NCBI GenBank assembly: GCA_025765615.1
Contig: JAIVFJ010000131.1
Location: forward strand, 1 to 64,000
Reading direction: 5' to 3'
DNA: 64,000 nt
Source of the DNA: Zopfochytrium polystomum
Taxonomy: Eukaryota; Chytridiomycota; Chytridiomycetes; Chytridiales; Chytridiaceae
The notes under the pieces were generated by a model. It saw nothing but the letters and a program-made list of their open reading frames with translations. It was not told the origin of the DNA and made no database searches. The translations under genes and the position numbers were made by a program. This document shows, in pieces, positions 22,089 through 33,275 of this stretch; the stretch's first letter is position 1, and every line of letters starts with the position of its first letter.

Positions 22089-24008
22089 TCACCCCGGATT
22101 TCCACTCTGCAAAAAAGCGCTTGGTGGGAAACGATTCTTTGCCTCTTCCCACCATCTCCGAGCGCGTGGTTGGAAGAGCAGCGGGTTACTGCAAACGGGT
22201 ATTCCCAATTCGCGGGCCGCCAGCCACTCGAGAAAGGGAACGCACTTTTCAGCAGAGCGGCAAAGGGTCCATTCCAAGTCCTGCCCAGATCCGAGCCGTA
22301 GCCCACGGTCCCTCCACCACCACTCCTGTGCGTCCAGGTAGCTGTCAGACCACTCTTTAGACATGGCATGAGATTTCGCGCCAATGTGGACCAAATCCAG
22401 CCGTGGCCAATCCTCGTCCCTTGGTATGCAGCTCCAAACCCCAGAGGTGTCATTGTCGCGCATGCTCACCAGCCACCTCATTAAATCTCGCCGAAGCAAG
22501 TTGTTCTTTATAAAAAAGTCCATATCATCGATATCGTTTGTTAGCGGCAGCCCGTTTCGCGTCCACCACGAGAACGCTTTTGCTGATGTGGACGCAGCGC
22601 GGAAACCGCATTCGAGCGGTTGGACGTATCCACTCGTTTTGATCCAGCTGAGAAGCTCTACATTCTCACGCTGGAACGCCATCGCTATAATGGACTGTGA
22701 GGCGCAAGGGTCTGGCGGAGGAAAGCGCTTTGCACACCACTGAAGCACCGCAACAGATCGTACCGCATCCCAGAAGGAGTGGTCCGGCCGTATGGCCTCT
22801 TCACCCGCAATGTCCCACCAAAACTGCAGCACGTCGACGTAACCCCCAGAGCAAGCCTCGAGAACGCTGTTCTCCTCGGGGAGCCAAAATGACGGATAGT
22901 TGGATCTCCACCAATTTAGAACGTCGACGTGCCCAAGTTCGGTCGCTATTTCGGCCATGGTTCTCTCGTCGAAATCGACGCCGACAGTCCGCAACCAGTC
23001 CAGCACTTTCACTTGTCCGTTCGCTGCGGCGGTGATGGTGGTACCGAGCTGCGTGAGGGTCGCGAGCGGATCCTCGGCGTGCAGCGCCTGCCGCCTGCGG
23101 AGGTGCAAGAGCTGCAGAGATTCGTCCGTGTACTCGACTGGCAGGATCCGCCGCGCCATCGGTTCGCCAGCTTCCGTCTCGAGCCAGTGTAGTACGTTCG
23201 CGTGGTTCCTCGTCGCAGCGATCTGCAGGTGCCAGTCGTGCACGTCGTCTGGGCTCCACCCGAGCGAGTCCCTGCACCAAATGAGGGCGTCTACGGCTCC
23301 GCAAAAGAGCGCTTTGAGGGCAATTTCTTGACGTTTCACTTCGGTGTAGCAAAGGATTTGCTCATTCGACAGCCACCACTCGAGCACGTCAACGCGGTTG
23401 TTCGAAGCAGCGGCGATCAGCGCCGTGTGGCCAACCGCCGAATAGCTGCTTTCTGCGTGGTCCGTCGGATCGTCCCACCACTCAATGCGCAACGACGGAG
23501 GCGATCCGCGCGGCGCTGACAAACGCGGATCCGGCTGCGTCGTTTCGCTCGACCTCAAGATCCAGAACAACGACTCGACGGGCGCGGCCGATCCGATGCG
23601 GATAGTGGCGGTGCGCAGTCGGAACTCGAGCAGGTCTACGAGACCGCGGCGCGAGGCCTCGACCAGAGAGGCTGACGGGATCGAGTAGATGGCAAGGGCT
23701 TGGCTGCGTTTGATGCGGAGGAGGGTGGCGAGACGGAAGCGATCGGGACCGGGAAGGTATGCGAGGATGGATGGGGCGATCGCAAGGAGGGCTGCAATGG
23801 GCATGCTTGTGCCACGTTTTAAGATGACAAGTTTTTTTGGCGCGTCCTCGACAACAACTGTGCCCGCCTTTGGTGATGCAATGAGTGCCTTCTGAACTTC
23901 TGCGAGAGATATTAATAATACGCCCCATGCATACGTTTCATCGTGCGGGAAAGGGAGGGGAGAATTATTGATGGCGTCGTCGGTTGACGCCCCATCTGTG
24001 CGTGGCAA
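22089..24008 (-). CDS. Ankyrin-repeat-type protein
   Basis: One uninterrupted frame of 639 residues. After an N-terminal region (LPFPHDETYAWG...), degenerate ankyrin-type repeats run to the C-terminus. Examples are GHTALIAAASNNRVDVLEWW, AAANGQVKVLDWLRTVG and ATELGHVDVLNWWRSN. Each unit ends in a hydrophobic-W-W pattern (DVLEWW, DVLNWW, VLQWC) characteristic of the large Trp-rich ankyrin families found in chytrids, oomycetes and giant viruses. The likely role is protein binding; partners are unknown. No F-box or membrane segment is visible. The lack of introns contrasts with the neighbouring Ipi1 gene. It ends only a few bases before the spacer of the acidic-protein gene on the same strand. 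Confidence 0.8.
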   Translation of the reverse strand: MPRTDGASTDDAINNSPLPFPHDETYAWGVLLISLAEVQKALIASPKAGTVVVEDAPKKLVILKRGTSMPIAALLAIAPSILAYLPGPDRFRLATLLRIKRSQALAIYSIPSASLVEASRRGLVDLLEFRLRTATIRIGSAAPVESLFWILRSSETTQPDPRLSAPRGSPPSLRIEWWDDPTDHAESSYSAVGHTALIAAASNNRVDVLEWWLSNEQILCYTEVKRQEIALKALFCGAVDALIWCRDSLGWSPDDVHDWHLQIAATRNHANVLHWLETEAGEPMARRILPVEYTDESLQLLHLRRRQALHAEDPLATLTQLGTTITAAANGQVKVLDWLRTVGVDFDERTMAEIATELGHVDVLNWWRSNYPSFWLPEENSVLEACSGGYVDVLQFWWDIAGEEAIRPDHSFWDAVRSVAVLQWCAKRFPPPDPCASQSIIAMAFQRENVELLSWIKTSGYVQPLECGFRAASTSAKAFSWWTRNGLPLTNDIDDMDFFIKNNLLRRDLMRWLVSMRDNDTSGVWSCIPRDEDWPRLDLVHIGAKSHAMSKEWSDSYLDAQEWWWRDRGLRLGSGQDLEWTLCRSAEKCVPFLEWLAARELGIPVCSNPLLFQPRARRWWEEAKNRFPPSAFLQSGNPG

Positions 24009-24255
24009 ACAAACGTCCCACTGTCACACCGCCCAATGAAGAAAAAAAAAAAAAAAAAGGCTCCAAGTGAATTCAAACTTTTCAGACTTCGGCAATGCTC
24101 CTATAACACTGAAAATGGTGGCTTCGAGGGCGTAGAAAGTATGTTAACGCTGGACTACTTCTTATAATACAGACAACCCCCCGTACTTCTCTTTCCCAAC
24201 CCTTGTTCAACTTCCCCACCTCACAACCTCCTTGCACTACCATCATCCCGTCGCT

Positions 24256-27200
24256 TCACAGGATCGACATGATCAGCTTTGCTCGTTCGACGAAGGGTGC
24301 CCTCTGGGGATCCCCTGCTTGCCATTGGTGCAGACTTGCGTCAACCACTGGACGGATCTCTGGATAGGTGTGAACAAAAGATTGGAGAATGGGAGAGCAC
24401 ATCTGCGAGGAAGGGTCGCAGGGGCGGGGTCAGCAGGGTGTTTCTTTGTTCGGGGGAAACAAGAACAGCAACTGCCGGGGGGGCTCACCTCCTCCAGCCT
24501 GCCCTGCTTGGAGTTTAACAAGAAACTGGCGAGCAGTTCTCCCAAGGGTGCCGCCAGCGCGGTGGGCAGCGGCGCACCCGCTGGCTTGCTGCCTTGGTGC
24601 ATGGAGGTGAAGAACAGCAACACTCCGATGAAGACCTCCTTAGGGACGTTTTTTGCCTGCTCGAACAGCCCAGTGTAAGGTCAGCACCCGGGATCCCGAA
24701 AAGGATTCCCTTACCAAGACGTCGACAAATACATCTTCCACCAACTCAAAGGCGAGCTCGGTGCTTTGCAAGCACGACAGAAGAATTCTCGCTGCGGCCT
24801 GGACAGGTTTTTCGATCAAGGTAGAAATGGATGTGGAGACCCTTAGGGAAAAGCCGAATTTGGAGCAGACCTTTACCTCGACAACCTCTATTCTCCGCTC
24901 AATTAAGGCGCCGTACCCGTCGGCGGTGTCAAAGATTGAAATGTGGTCGTCCAAAGCAGTCTTGCAGTGCTCGATGTGGTTGGCGTCGTCGATCAATTTC
25001 TCCGTGGATGCTGCCGACAGCTTTTCAAGTTCCTCCGCCGAGTGTCCGATGAAACCAATGGACAGAATGAGGCTGAGGAAAGATTCTAGAGGCAGCGCTA
25101 GAGACGCGTCCCGCTGCCGTTCAGCCAAAACGTCTAAATACCGTGTCACTATCGAAGCAGTTGTTATGGGAGCTGTACGGGAAAGGAGGCAGGGGGTCAT
25201 CGATTGGCGAGGTCTCGGATCCTTCCAAGGACTCTTACTGAGGAAACATTTGGCGGTGCACGAAATCAGCTTCTGCGGCCACTGGATCGGAACATGGAAG
25301 AGGAGATCGACGCAAGCGGACTGCGATTCCACGCTGAGCCTGAGGAACGGCCCGAAAATGTCCCCTGCCCCCCCAACTTTGTGAGAGACAACCGGTATTT
25401 ATGGAATGCACCCTCTCACCTTTTGACGGGTGCTTGACGTAAAAAAATGGAACGAGGGCGACCACCAGTTTTTCAACCTCCTGCAGACGGAATTCAGAAA
25501 GCTTCGCGAAATGTGGATTATTTTACCTCGGCTGATAGTGGGGGGTGAACAAAAAGCACCCTCAGGTACTCGATGATTTCCTATGATTGGTTTGAACGTA
25601 GGAATTGATGTTAGTTTGTTTGAAGAAAAAAGAAGCAAATTTTGACCATTGTGAGGGATGGATTGGAATCATTCAAGTTCCAAAGAGCTTTCGGGAGGTA
25701 CTGCAGCCAAGCTACGACGCTCGGCCAAGTCTTTGATTCCTTTAGTCTCTACAGGTAGGTAATTGGACGCTGTGAGATTTCTTTCCTGGGTCCATTTGAA
25801 GACAAACTTACAGGCGAGACCTCCCTTAGAAAGCGGAAAATCCAGATCCAATAATCAGTTTTAACCCGCATTTGGCGGTGCCGTTCAAAAAGAAGCTAAC
25901 GAGAAAGGAGGAAGGTTACAACATTTTACCAACCCCCCATGGCGCCGAGGGCCGAGTTGTCCTTACTTCAAGCAGCGCCAGACATGGTTTGCGAAGCTCT
26001 CTTGTCAAGGATTGAGTTACTTGAAGAACGCCCCGCAAAGTCTCAATGTTGCCCGATTCAACGTTTGACAGAAACCCCTTTTAAAGTGACACAAAATAGG
26101 GGTTTAGTTACGCTGGTGAGGTGAATTCAAAATCGGCCGCACTTTCTCAGAGTACGCGTCCGTCAAGAACGAGAAGATACGGTCTTGGTTTCCTGACAGG
26201 ATGGCCACTTTCTTTCCCTCCAATGACGTTACTGCAGTAGAAACAGTGTCGCAAACAAGGGTATTCATTTCGAAGAGGAGATCATCGCACTGGTAAGGGA
26301 GGTGTGAGCTAGAATGCGTTTGCAGAAAGCCCGCGCAGGGCCGCACTCACGTCGTCGGTGATGGAAACGGCTGAGTTTCCAAAGGGAAAATGCTGCATCA
26401 CGTACTTTTCGAACGACGCTGTTGCCGCTTCAATATCGGACATGAACGACACCTTTAGCAAGTCAAGCATACAAAAGTAATCAGACAATTAGATCGTTGC
26501 GTTTCGCTACTACGCTGCGCATCTGAAGCTTTCAAAAATGATTTGCCGATTTACCTCGCTGAACTCAGTCAAACAAAGGCGCATCGTTTTCAGCGTGAGC
26601 AGCAAGCTTTCGGCGACTTTTGCGTCCCGGATGGCCGTGCCGGAAAAAAATGTAGTTGCAGAATCGAGCCACAGGTCGACGCACACAGGAAAGACCGAAT
26701 TCAAAACATCCTGGAGTCGAAGTTTTCGTTGTTACAAATTCGATGGGAGGAGCGCCCCGATGCTTCCCCTCCGCACAATGTGAAACGAAAAGAAAACGGC
26801 TCAGACCTTTTCCGAGAAGTATCCAGCGCTCTTCTCCTGATTTCCTCGCGGGCCAGAGTCAAGCTCCATCTTGAGTCGAGCAGTGTCAACCTGTCGAAGC
26901 CTCCCAGGACCAAAGAAGGACTCGACAGAGAAGCTTTTTGCATCCGCCCATCGATCTCTGAAACGAACGAGGAGGCAGTCCTTCCAAGAAAAATAGAACA
27001 AAACATCTCCATTAGGAAGTGCAACGCGACAATAATGTCGACCAACCTCATTATAAGATGCGTAAATCAGTGGCTCAGGAACGGCGCTGCTCAATAGAAA
27101 TCTGTGAGATGGGAGACAGCAGGAGCATGGATTTTCGCACCTGGCGTAATTCTCCTTTGATTTCATGACTTGAAGAAGATTGCAAATATTTTCTAATGCA

Positions 27201-28550
27201 GTCACGCGATCCTGTTGTGTTTCCACATGTTAGTCATGGGGAAAGCAGTCGCTGCGTCTTTACCGCAATCGCAACGTATCTGACAGAAGCCTTCATTTGC
27301 ATGATGGCGAGGTCTGGAAAAGCAAACATCAGGCCCTTGTGATCCAAAGAAGGCTGGCAAAGGCACAGAAAGAACCCCTTCTCACCTCCACGATGCCGCT
27401 GAGCACTGGACAAGATCGCCGTGCAACTCGGAATCAACTGCAAAGTAGCCGAAGATTGTTTAAGTCACCGAGTGCCAACGAGCAAATAACAACGAGAGTT
27501 ACCTGAAGAACAAGCGGTTGAAACGCGGCAGGGTGCTGACTCAACCACACCGCTAGAAACCTGTTCCCATCCAGCCGAATGTCTTCCATGATGTGGTTCA
27601 ACGCCGAGCAGGCAAACATTCCAATGATCCTATAAAACGGATCCAGTTGGCTCTGGGAAGCAGAAAAGGAGCAAATTAGCGGTGGCAGAGGTACGCGACA
27701 CAATAGAGCCTCATACGGGTTGCGCGTTCTCCGAGAGAAATCGATTAAAGGATATTACTTGGCGGCGCACGTCGGCGTCCTGCGATTAAAAATGAGCCGA
27801 TTTGATCACGGTCCGCTTCTGTCATTACCCTGTCCGTAAGCATGGGAACGGTTTGATTCAGCAGCGATCCTATGTACTGTCCGATGAGGTGAGGGTGGCT
27901 CTCGCACAAGTTCTTGGCATCCACGACAGCATCTGCCCGGAACATGATTAAAGATTGAGCGAGGTGAGGTGGGGCCAACAGAACTTCCAAACCTCTTCGC
28001 ACACTTCCGCTGTGGTGTGTCAAGAGGGAGAACGCCGTTTTAAGCAGCTCCGCTTCCGATGACGTCTTGCCCTCATCCGCAAGGTTCTGCAACGGGACAT
28101 TGACAGCTGCGCAAGGTACTTTCAGTAACCGCCTTATCGCGATCCACACCCCATAGCCTCCGTCTCACATCGAGTCCGGAACGAGAGGTCGGTCTCGTTC
28201 GCTTTCACAGCTTTTTTGCCGACTTTCAGTTTTGGTTTCTGCGGGTGGTTGGGGTTGTGGGGGTGGGAGTTCGAGGAAGAACACGCCGTTGTTAGAGGGA
28301 CGGTAGTGGGAAAAAAAAAAAAAAAAAAAAAAGAAAGAAAGCTGATCGCGCGAGTAGGGGGTGACTGGGCGGTTCTGCGATCGCTTCCAACCGGTCCAGG
28401 ATCGACTGACATTTTGAAAGTTCGATCCAAGACGTAAGGAAGTGGGGAATGCGCGCGCGCCTGTCCAGGGGGCGTGTGGAGCTGCAAAACGTTAGTTACC
28501 TGAAAGTCCGCCTGCTTCTTGAGCTTCTTCTTGCGGTTGCTGCTGCCCAT
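24256..28550 (-). CDS. IPI1: Pre-rRNA-processing protein Ipi1/TEX10
   Basis: A large gene with well over ten exons. Mapped 5' exons: 28550-28500, 28238-28169, 28106-27829, 27779-27717, 27652-27503. The last exon begins with MCSPILQSF and stops at 24256. The N-terminus (KKLKKQADFQ, then KPKLKVGKK, then SFRTRSVNVP) is the signature of Ipi1/TEX10. HEAT-like helices follow (for example LNHIMEDIRLDGNRFLAVW and LIPSCTAILSSAQ). Ipi1 belongs to the Rix1 complex (Rix1-Ipi1-Ipi3) in the nucleolus/nucleoplasm, which acts on pre-60S particles, ITS2 processing and Rea1 docking. The length (about 900 codons by my exon chain) matches TEX10 better than the short yeast Ipi1. Internal exons near 25,100-24,650 are least certain. 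It is divergent from the kinase gene at 29050, with 499 bp between the starts. Confidence 0.85.
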
Positions 28551-29049
28551 TATAAGATTCTCTCTTTGCTTTTTTCTCTTCTTGTTGACAAGGATAGAAT
28601 TGTCGGGCGACTTTCGTCTCTTGACAATTCAGTTGACGGGGTGTCGACAGAACGCAAGCACGCGGTTGCGGGAAGGCGCAGGCTCGCGAGAATCCAGAAG
28701 AAGAGAAGGGCGGAAACGTGGGGAAGCACGAGACGAGTAGGAGCAGGAAAACGACGGGACGGGGGGGTGGGCGCGAGAGACAGCTTGGTTTTAGTGAGAA
28801 TCGGGGCGAACACCCAAAGGAGCTGCCCAACGAAGAAGGAAACAGTGCAGAAATTGACTTGCTTTGGCAGCCCATAAATAAGAGGCGTCAACGGTAAGGA
28901 AGGCTGCAAAGTGTGGTAGTGGGGTGCTGGGAGAAAAAAGAAAGTGGCTTTCAAGTACGCGCCCTTTTATACGCGCTGCTTTTCGGTTTCTTCTTCCTCT
29001 GTTGTTTTCAACTTCAAACTGTTCACACAACCACCGACCGGGTGGCACG
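28551..29049. promoter_or_regulatory. Divergent intergenic promoter region (IPI1 / P-loop kinase)
   Basis: A 499-bp spacer between two start codons that point apart. A TATA-like TTTTATAC at 28965-28972 lies 77 bp before the kinase start. Nothing comparable is close to the IPI1 start. Confidence 0.45.
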
Positions 29050-30309
29050 ATGGGGAAGTGGCTCTCTGATGACGCCGTGATCGGAACGGCGCGCGAAACA
29101 CTGGACGCGGTCACCGTCCCCGCCCTTGGGAGCCAACTGCCGCCAAAAGTACGATCGGACTACATCACTGGGCCCAACAGTACCGCGTCCCTTCCACCCT
29201 CCCAAACTTCTACACAGACCGCGTTTTTTCTCAACACTACTGTTTTGATACGCTCAGATCAGCCAACACCGCCACCTGATCGGCATCGCCGGCATCCCCG
29301 GTGCGGGCAAGACAACGCTCGCCCGGCGCATCTGCGAGGCGATCAACGCGCACTGGCAGAATCGCGCAGCCGCGCTCGGGGCCGCGGCCGGTGCCGCCAC
29401 TGCGGACAAGGACGTTGCCGTCGTGCTTCCAATGGACGGGTTTCACTACCCGCGATCGGCTTTGGACCAAATGGAGGTAACCAATCCTTTAAGCTTGCTG
29501 GACTAGACACGAGCGGAAAAGCTGTGGGGAGGGTGGGGTTAGGTGGGGTTAGGTGAGGTGACCGCTCGAGCGGGGCTCTGCCGAGTTGTAAACCTGCATC
29601 GTGTGAGGGCGGTCGAACGTACTAATTTCAGCTCCGGTCCGCTTCACACTTAACGGCAGGATCCCACAGAAGCGCACCGCCGGCGCGGTGCACCCTTCAC
29701 GTTTGACGCTAAAGGTTTGTTTCCCAACTCTATGCTCTCCCAGCACTGTCGGTGCCCGACAATCCTACAAACCTGAAAAGAACACCCTCGACACAATGCA
29801 GCGCTCGTGGACTTGGTTGACAAGCTGCGGACACACCCGAACGAGAGTTTCCGAGCGCCCTCCTTCGACCACGCTGTTGGTGACCCGATCCCCGAGGCTA
29901 TCGCAATTGAAACACAGTTGAGCTTTTTTTGGGGCAAGCACGCTTCAAGGTTTGCTGACTGTCTTTACGGAAACCTTGCTCCCAGCCACCGCATCATCCT
30001 CATGGAAGGGCTCTACTTGCACATGAACACTGGCGATTGGGACAACCTCGTTTTCGACGAGCTCTGGTTCGTGGACTGCCCGAAAGAAGTCGCGGCGGAG
30101 CGACTCATCCAACGGCATGTTGAGACGGGCGTCGGTACGTGGACTCTTTGTTGGATTACATGAACGCACACTAAACTTGGCTACTCTTGGGTATGTCAGC
30201 GAAGGACCGGGAGTCTGCAGCAATCCGGGTTCATGGCAGCGACATGCAAAACGCTGACATCATCCTGAGCCAGAGAAAGCCAATGTCGCAGATGTTTGTC
30301 AATGGCTGA
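29050..30309 (+). CDS. P-loop nucleoside-kinase-like protein (YFH7/uridine kinase family)
   Basis: Exons in phase: 29050-29148, 29258-29476, 29660-29714, 29802-29916, 29986-30134, 30200-30309. The Walker A loop is GIPGAGKTT in the second exon. PMDGFHYPRSALD and DPTEAHRRRGAPFTFD are the substrate-side motifs typical of the phosphoribulokinase/uridine-kinase superfamily. RIILMEGLYL followed by DELWFVDC is the usual strand before the lid, and RHVETGVAKD is the lid region. It is about 245 residues. Yeast YFH7 and the bacterial FrcK-like kinases share this layout; the natural phosphate acceptor is not established. The intron at 29917-29985 has a GTTGAG donor and is stop-free in frame; removing it gives AIAIETHHRIILMEG, which fits the family. 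Confidence 0.85.
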
Positions 30310-30440
30310 CTGAGCAGCATCAGGGTTCAAATCGCGGACTGAAGAAACGAAGAATATTGAAGGACGGATGGAGGGATGGGCAAAACTCTCTTGTTCAGGA
30401 AGATACAGCTTGTTTGTGGGGTAACGCATACATCAAAAAT

Positions 30441-31440
30441 TCAACCTGCCAGCCCTTTCACCGCTGCTGCGGCTGCCGCTTCCACCACCTTTTTGCCAAT
30501 CTTGTCGCCCTCCGCATGGGCGGGAGCCACAGCTACGGCGCCCTTGACCGTCGCTGGGGGTGACGGTGACGCGCTTGCGGCTGAGGTGGACGAGGATGCC
30601 GCCGGGACCGCGGCCGGCTTCTTCGACTGTGTGGTAGTTGGGGTGGGTGTGGGCGTCGGTGTCTGCGTCTGAGTGGCTGAGTGGGGGGAATGTGTCTTCG
30701 ACTTCGTCTTGGGTTTGGGCGGAGGGGGTGGGGCGTAGCTGCTGTCTCCGCCGTCGTCGTCGTCGTCCTCGTCGCCTCGCCCACCGTAGCCGCCGTGGCC
30801 GCCGTAACCCCCATACCCTCGCCCACCTTGGGGGTATCCAACCGGATTCAAAAGCCCAAAGTGTCTGATGATGCTCATGCCTAGTTGAGCAGTATTTGAG
30901 TTGTGCAAGATTGGATTGGGAAGGGACACTTTCTATGGCGCAGCAAAAGTAGTAGATACCTCGGCTCAATATGCGGCGCAGAATGTGGAAGCCAAAGTCC
31001 TCTTCGCCGTTCATCCTCATCGTGCTTTCGAAGTTCCTCGACGCTGACCATCGGTCAGGCAAAAACACTGGTGGACCAGGAAGCAATCCTACTCACCGCC
31101 GTGCGACTCGGAATGACTCTTTACGAACTGGAAGTATTTGGATTTCTTTGGGTCCTCCACAGCTACACCGATATCGAGGAAGCAGGTTAGATGCACAGCA
31201 GTGAAAAGGGGTGGAGGGCTGCTGCAAGAGGGTGAAACCAAGCGTGTCGGAGCAAGTGTCTTTCGGGCCAGCAGGGCAGCAGCGGACTCAACTGATTGAG
31301 ATTGAGAAGCCGTCTCTCCGCTGCAGTTCTGACGAGTCGACGGCCGGATCATTTGCGCGTTGAATAGCGATCGGGGAGGACGTCGCAGGGACGGCCGCGA
31401 GCTGCAGGAGGAGCATGGAGAGGAGCACGAGCACAGGCAT
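30441..31440 (-). CDS. Secreted novel protein with Kex2-like site and Gly/Tyr-rich segment
   Basis: Exons in phase: 31440-31293, 31162-31097, 31043-30960, 30880-30441. The N-terminus is a clear signal peptide (MPVLVLLSMLLLQLAAVPA) with likely cleavage near AVPATS. A dibasic ELQRRDG site follows about 25 residues later and could be cut by a Kex2-type protease. The mature part has a short charged region (VEDPKKSKYFQFVKSH, then EDFGFHILRRILSR). Next come a GGRGYGGYGGHGGYGG run, an Asp run, Pro/Lys stretches and (PT)n, then an Ala-rich C-terminal helix (KIGKKVVEAAAAA). No domain is recognised. The first exon uses a GTTGAG donor, as does one intron of the neighbouring kinase gene. Possible roles are cell-wall or surface protein, or a processed peptide; none is shown. 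Its start lies 161 bp from the ELP5 start, divergent. Confidence 0.7.
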
Positions 31441-31601
31441 CGTTGCAGCGACCCGGTGCCGCCGGCGCCGCCCGTCCTGTCTTCTTCGCCAGCCGCCGCG
31501 CTGTTCCATGTCAAACAAAAACTGAAAAAGGCAGACAAATCCTCGCCGTTTTCTTCCTAATTTTTTCCTTTTCTCCCTGCTACAACGACCACTTCGTGCA
31601 A

Positions 31602-31686
31602 ATGGCGCCCTCCGTGAACCCGTTCTCGTCGTCGCCGCTACTTAAGCGCGCGTTGGCACCGCGTCCGTCGTCGTCGTCCACATTGA

Positions 31687-31718
<32 letters not shown>

Positions 31719-33039
31719 CCATCGCCATCGCCATCGCAATCACCGTCGACTTCGGCGTCGGCTGTGCTGGTCCGTGCTGCGTCCAACGTGGCAGCACCGC
31801 TCGACGGGTCACCACGTCTGCTGCCCGCCCTTCTGGCCTCCCTCGTGGCGACCGCACTCCACGCTCCCACCAGCACCTCCTTCTCGAATCCCGCGGCATT
31901 AGTCTCTCCCATCATAGTCGTTGCCGCACTGACGTCGTCACTCCCAGCCGACGCACTCGGCCGTGCTCTCCGCCATTCAGCGTCGTTGCAGCGCCCCAGC
32001 CCCGATCCGTCCACGAGGTCTCTCCGCCTCGTCCCGCTCCACAGCCTCCTCGCTCCAGGCTTCGACGTTGAGGACGACGACGACGGCGACGGCGACCGCA
32101 ATGGGAACAATGCACCGAGGGACGCAAATCTGTCCTCGCAGTCCTCGCCAAAAAAATTGGACGAATTGCTGACGGCCTTGACGCCGTTCGCATCACCGTC
32201 GTCCGGACCCCCCGCGTCGTTCGTGATCGTCATCGACTCCCTCCACCTTCTCACTGTCGAGTTTGGCCGCCCGGCCGTTTCAAGATTCCTTGCCAAGCTG
32301 GTCCGTGCGGTGAACGAAGGTTAGTGCCTTTTTTGGTTTCAAACGATTCATTGGGCAAGGGCATCAACAAGAAAAGTGGGAGTCATTGGTTGCTAATCAC
32401 GAACCCAAAACTCCAACAGCGAACGCAACCCTTTTGGCCATTGACACCACACTACCAGTGCAACAACAGCAACGGCAGCAGCAGCAGTATGAGAACCTTC
32501 TCCCCTCGCTCTTCACCACCACCATCGACATATTCACGGAACACGACTGGGCGACGCTCTCTGATCCGCGTTTCGGAGGATTCGTCCCGAGTTGCGACGG
32601 TGACGAGGACGTCTCACACCGCGCCATCTACCGCGTAACGCACCGCAAAAAGTCGGGCAAGGTGGAGCGGGAGGCCGGGACCGTCCGGGCGGTCTTGCCG
32701 ACGCCGGCGCCTTCTTCGCTCGGCGCGGCGCTGGAGTTCCGACCGTTCGTTGCTCCGCCTTCCCTGGCCGAGTCGATCAAGTCTCTCAAGCCCTCTGGCA
32801 AGGCGGCGGATCCGACACAGAACTTGTCGTTCAACCTCAGCCTGACCGAATCGCAGCAGGAGGCGCGGGCAGGAATCGTTCTGCCGTATATGGAGGCGCA
32901 GAGGCAGCACCAGCACCAGCACCCGCACCAGCACCCGCACCAGCCGTCACACCAGCAGCATGGTGCGGGAGGCGCCATTTACTTTGAGAGGGACGTTGGG
33001 GATAGCGACGAGGACCCCGACGACGATTTGGACATATGA
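31602..33039 (+). CDS. ELP5: Elongator complex subunit Elp5
   Basis: Two exons, 31602-32319 and 32420-33039, join in phase. Elp5 forms a RecA-like ring with Elp4 and Elp6 in the Elongator complex, which modifies wobble uridines of tRNAs. The core strands are visible (SPIIVVAALTSSLPA, SFVIVIDSLHLLTV, NATLLAIDTTLP, TIDIFTEHDW). The family's C-terminal signature is clear: FNLSLTESQQEARAGIVLPY, then IYFERDVGDSDEDPDDDLDI at the very end. No P-loop is present, as expected for Elp5. Low-complexity inserts (a Ser run, a Gln run, a (HQHP)n stretch) lengthen the protein to about 446 residues. Confidence 0.88.
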
Positions 33040-33075
33040 GAGCGGAGCGCCTTCCCAGAGTGCTTCCGTGGTCCA

Positions 33076-33081
33076 AATAAA
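33076..33081 (+). terminator. Poly(A) signal of ELP5
   Basis: AATAAA lies 37 bp past the ELP5 stop. Confidence 0.45.
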
Positions 33082-33275
33082 TGAATTATTTATGGCATAA
33101 ACGCGGAAACTGCATAGATAGATGTAGACGATGACACAAGAGCGTCAGGGAGTGAGAGTCGCCGACAGGTAGACGCGGTGGGCAGAGTACTTCCATTTGT
33201 GGCGAGAGTCTGACTTGTCAGGATATCTGAGGAAGGAAGAGAAGTGTCCAACCAGACGATCGTGAATACGACGAC

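Noticed and set aside
30320..30345. GGTTCAAATCGC, resembling a tRNA B box
   Set aside because: No matching A box, anticodon arm or acceptor stem could be folded around it.
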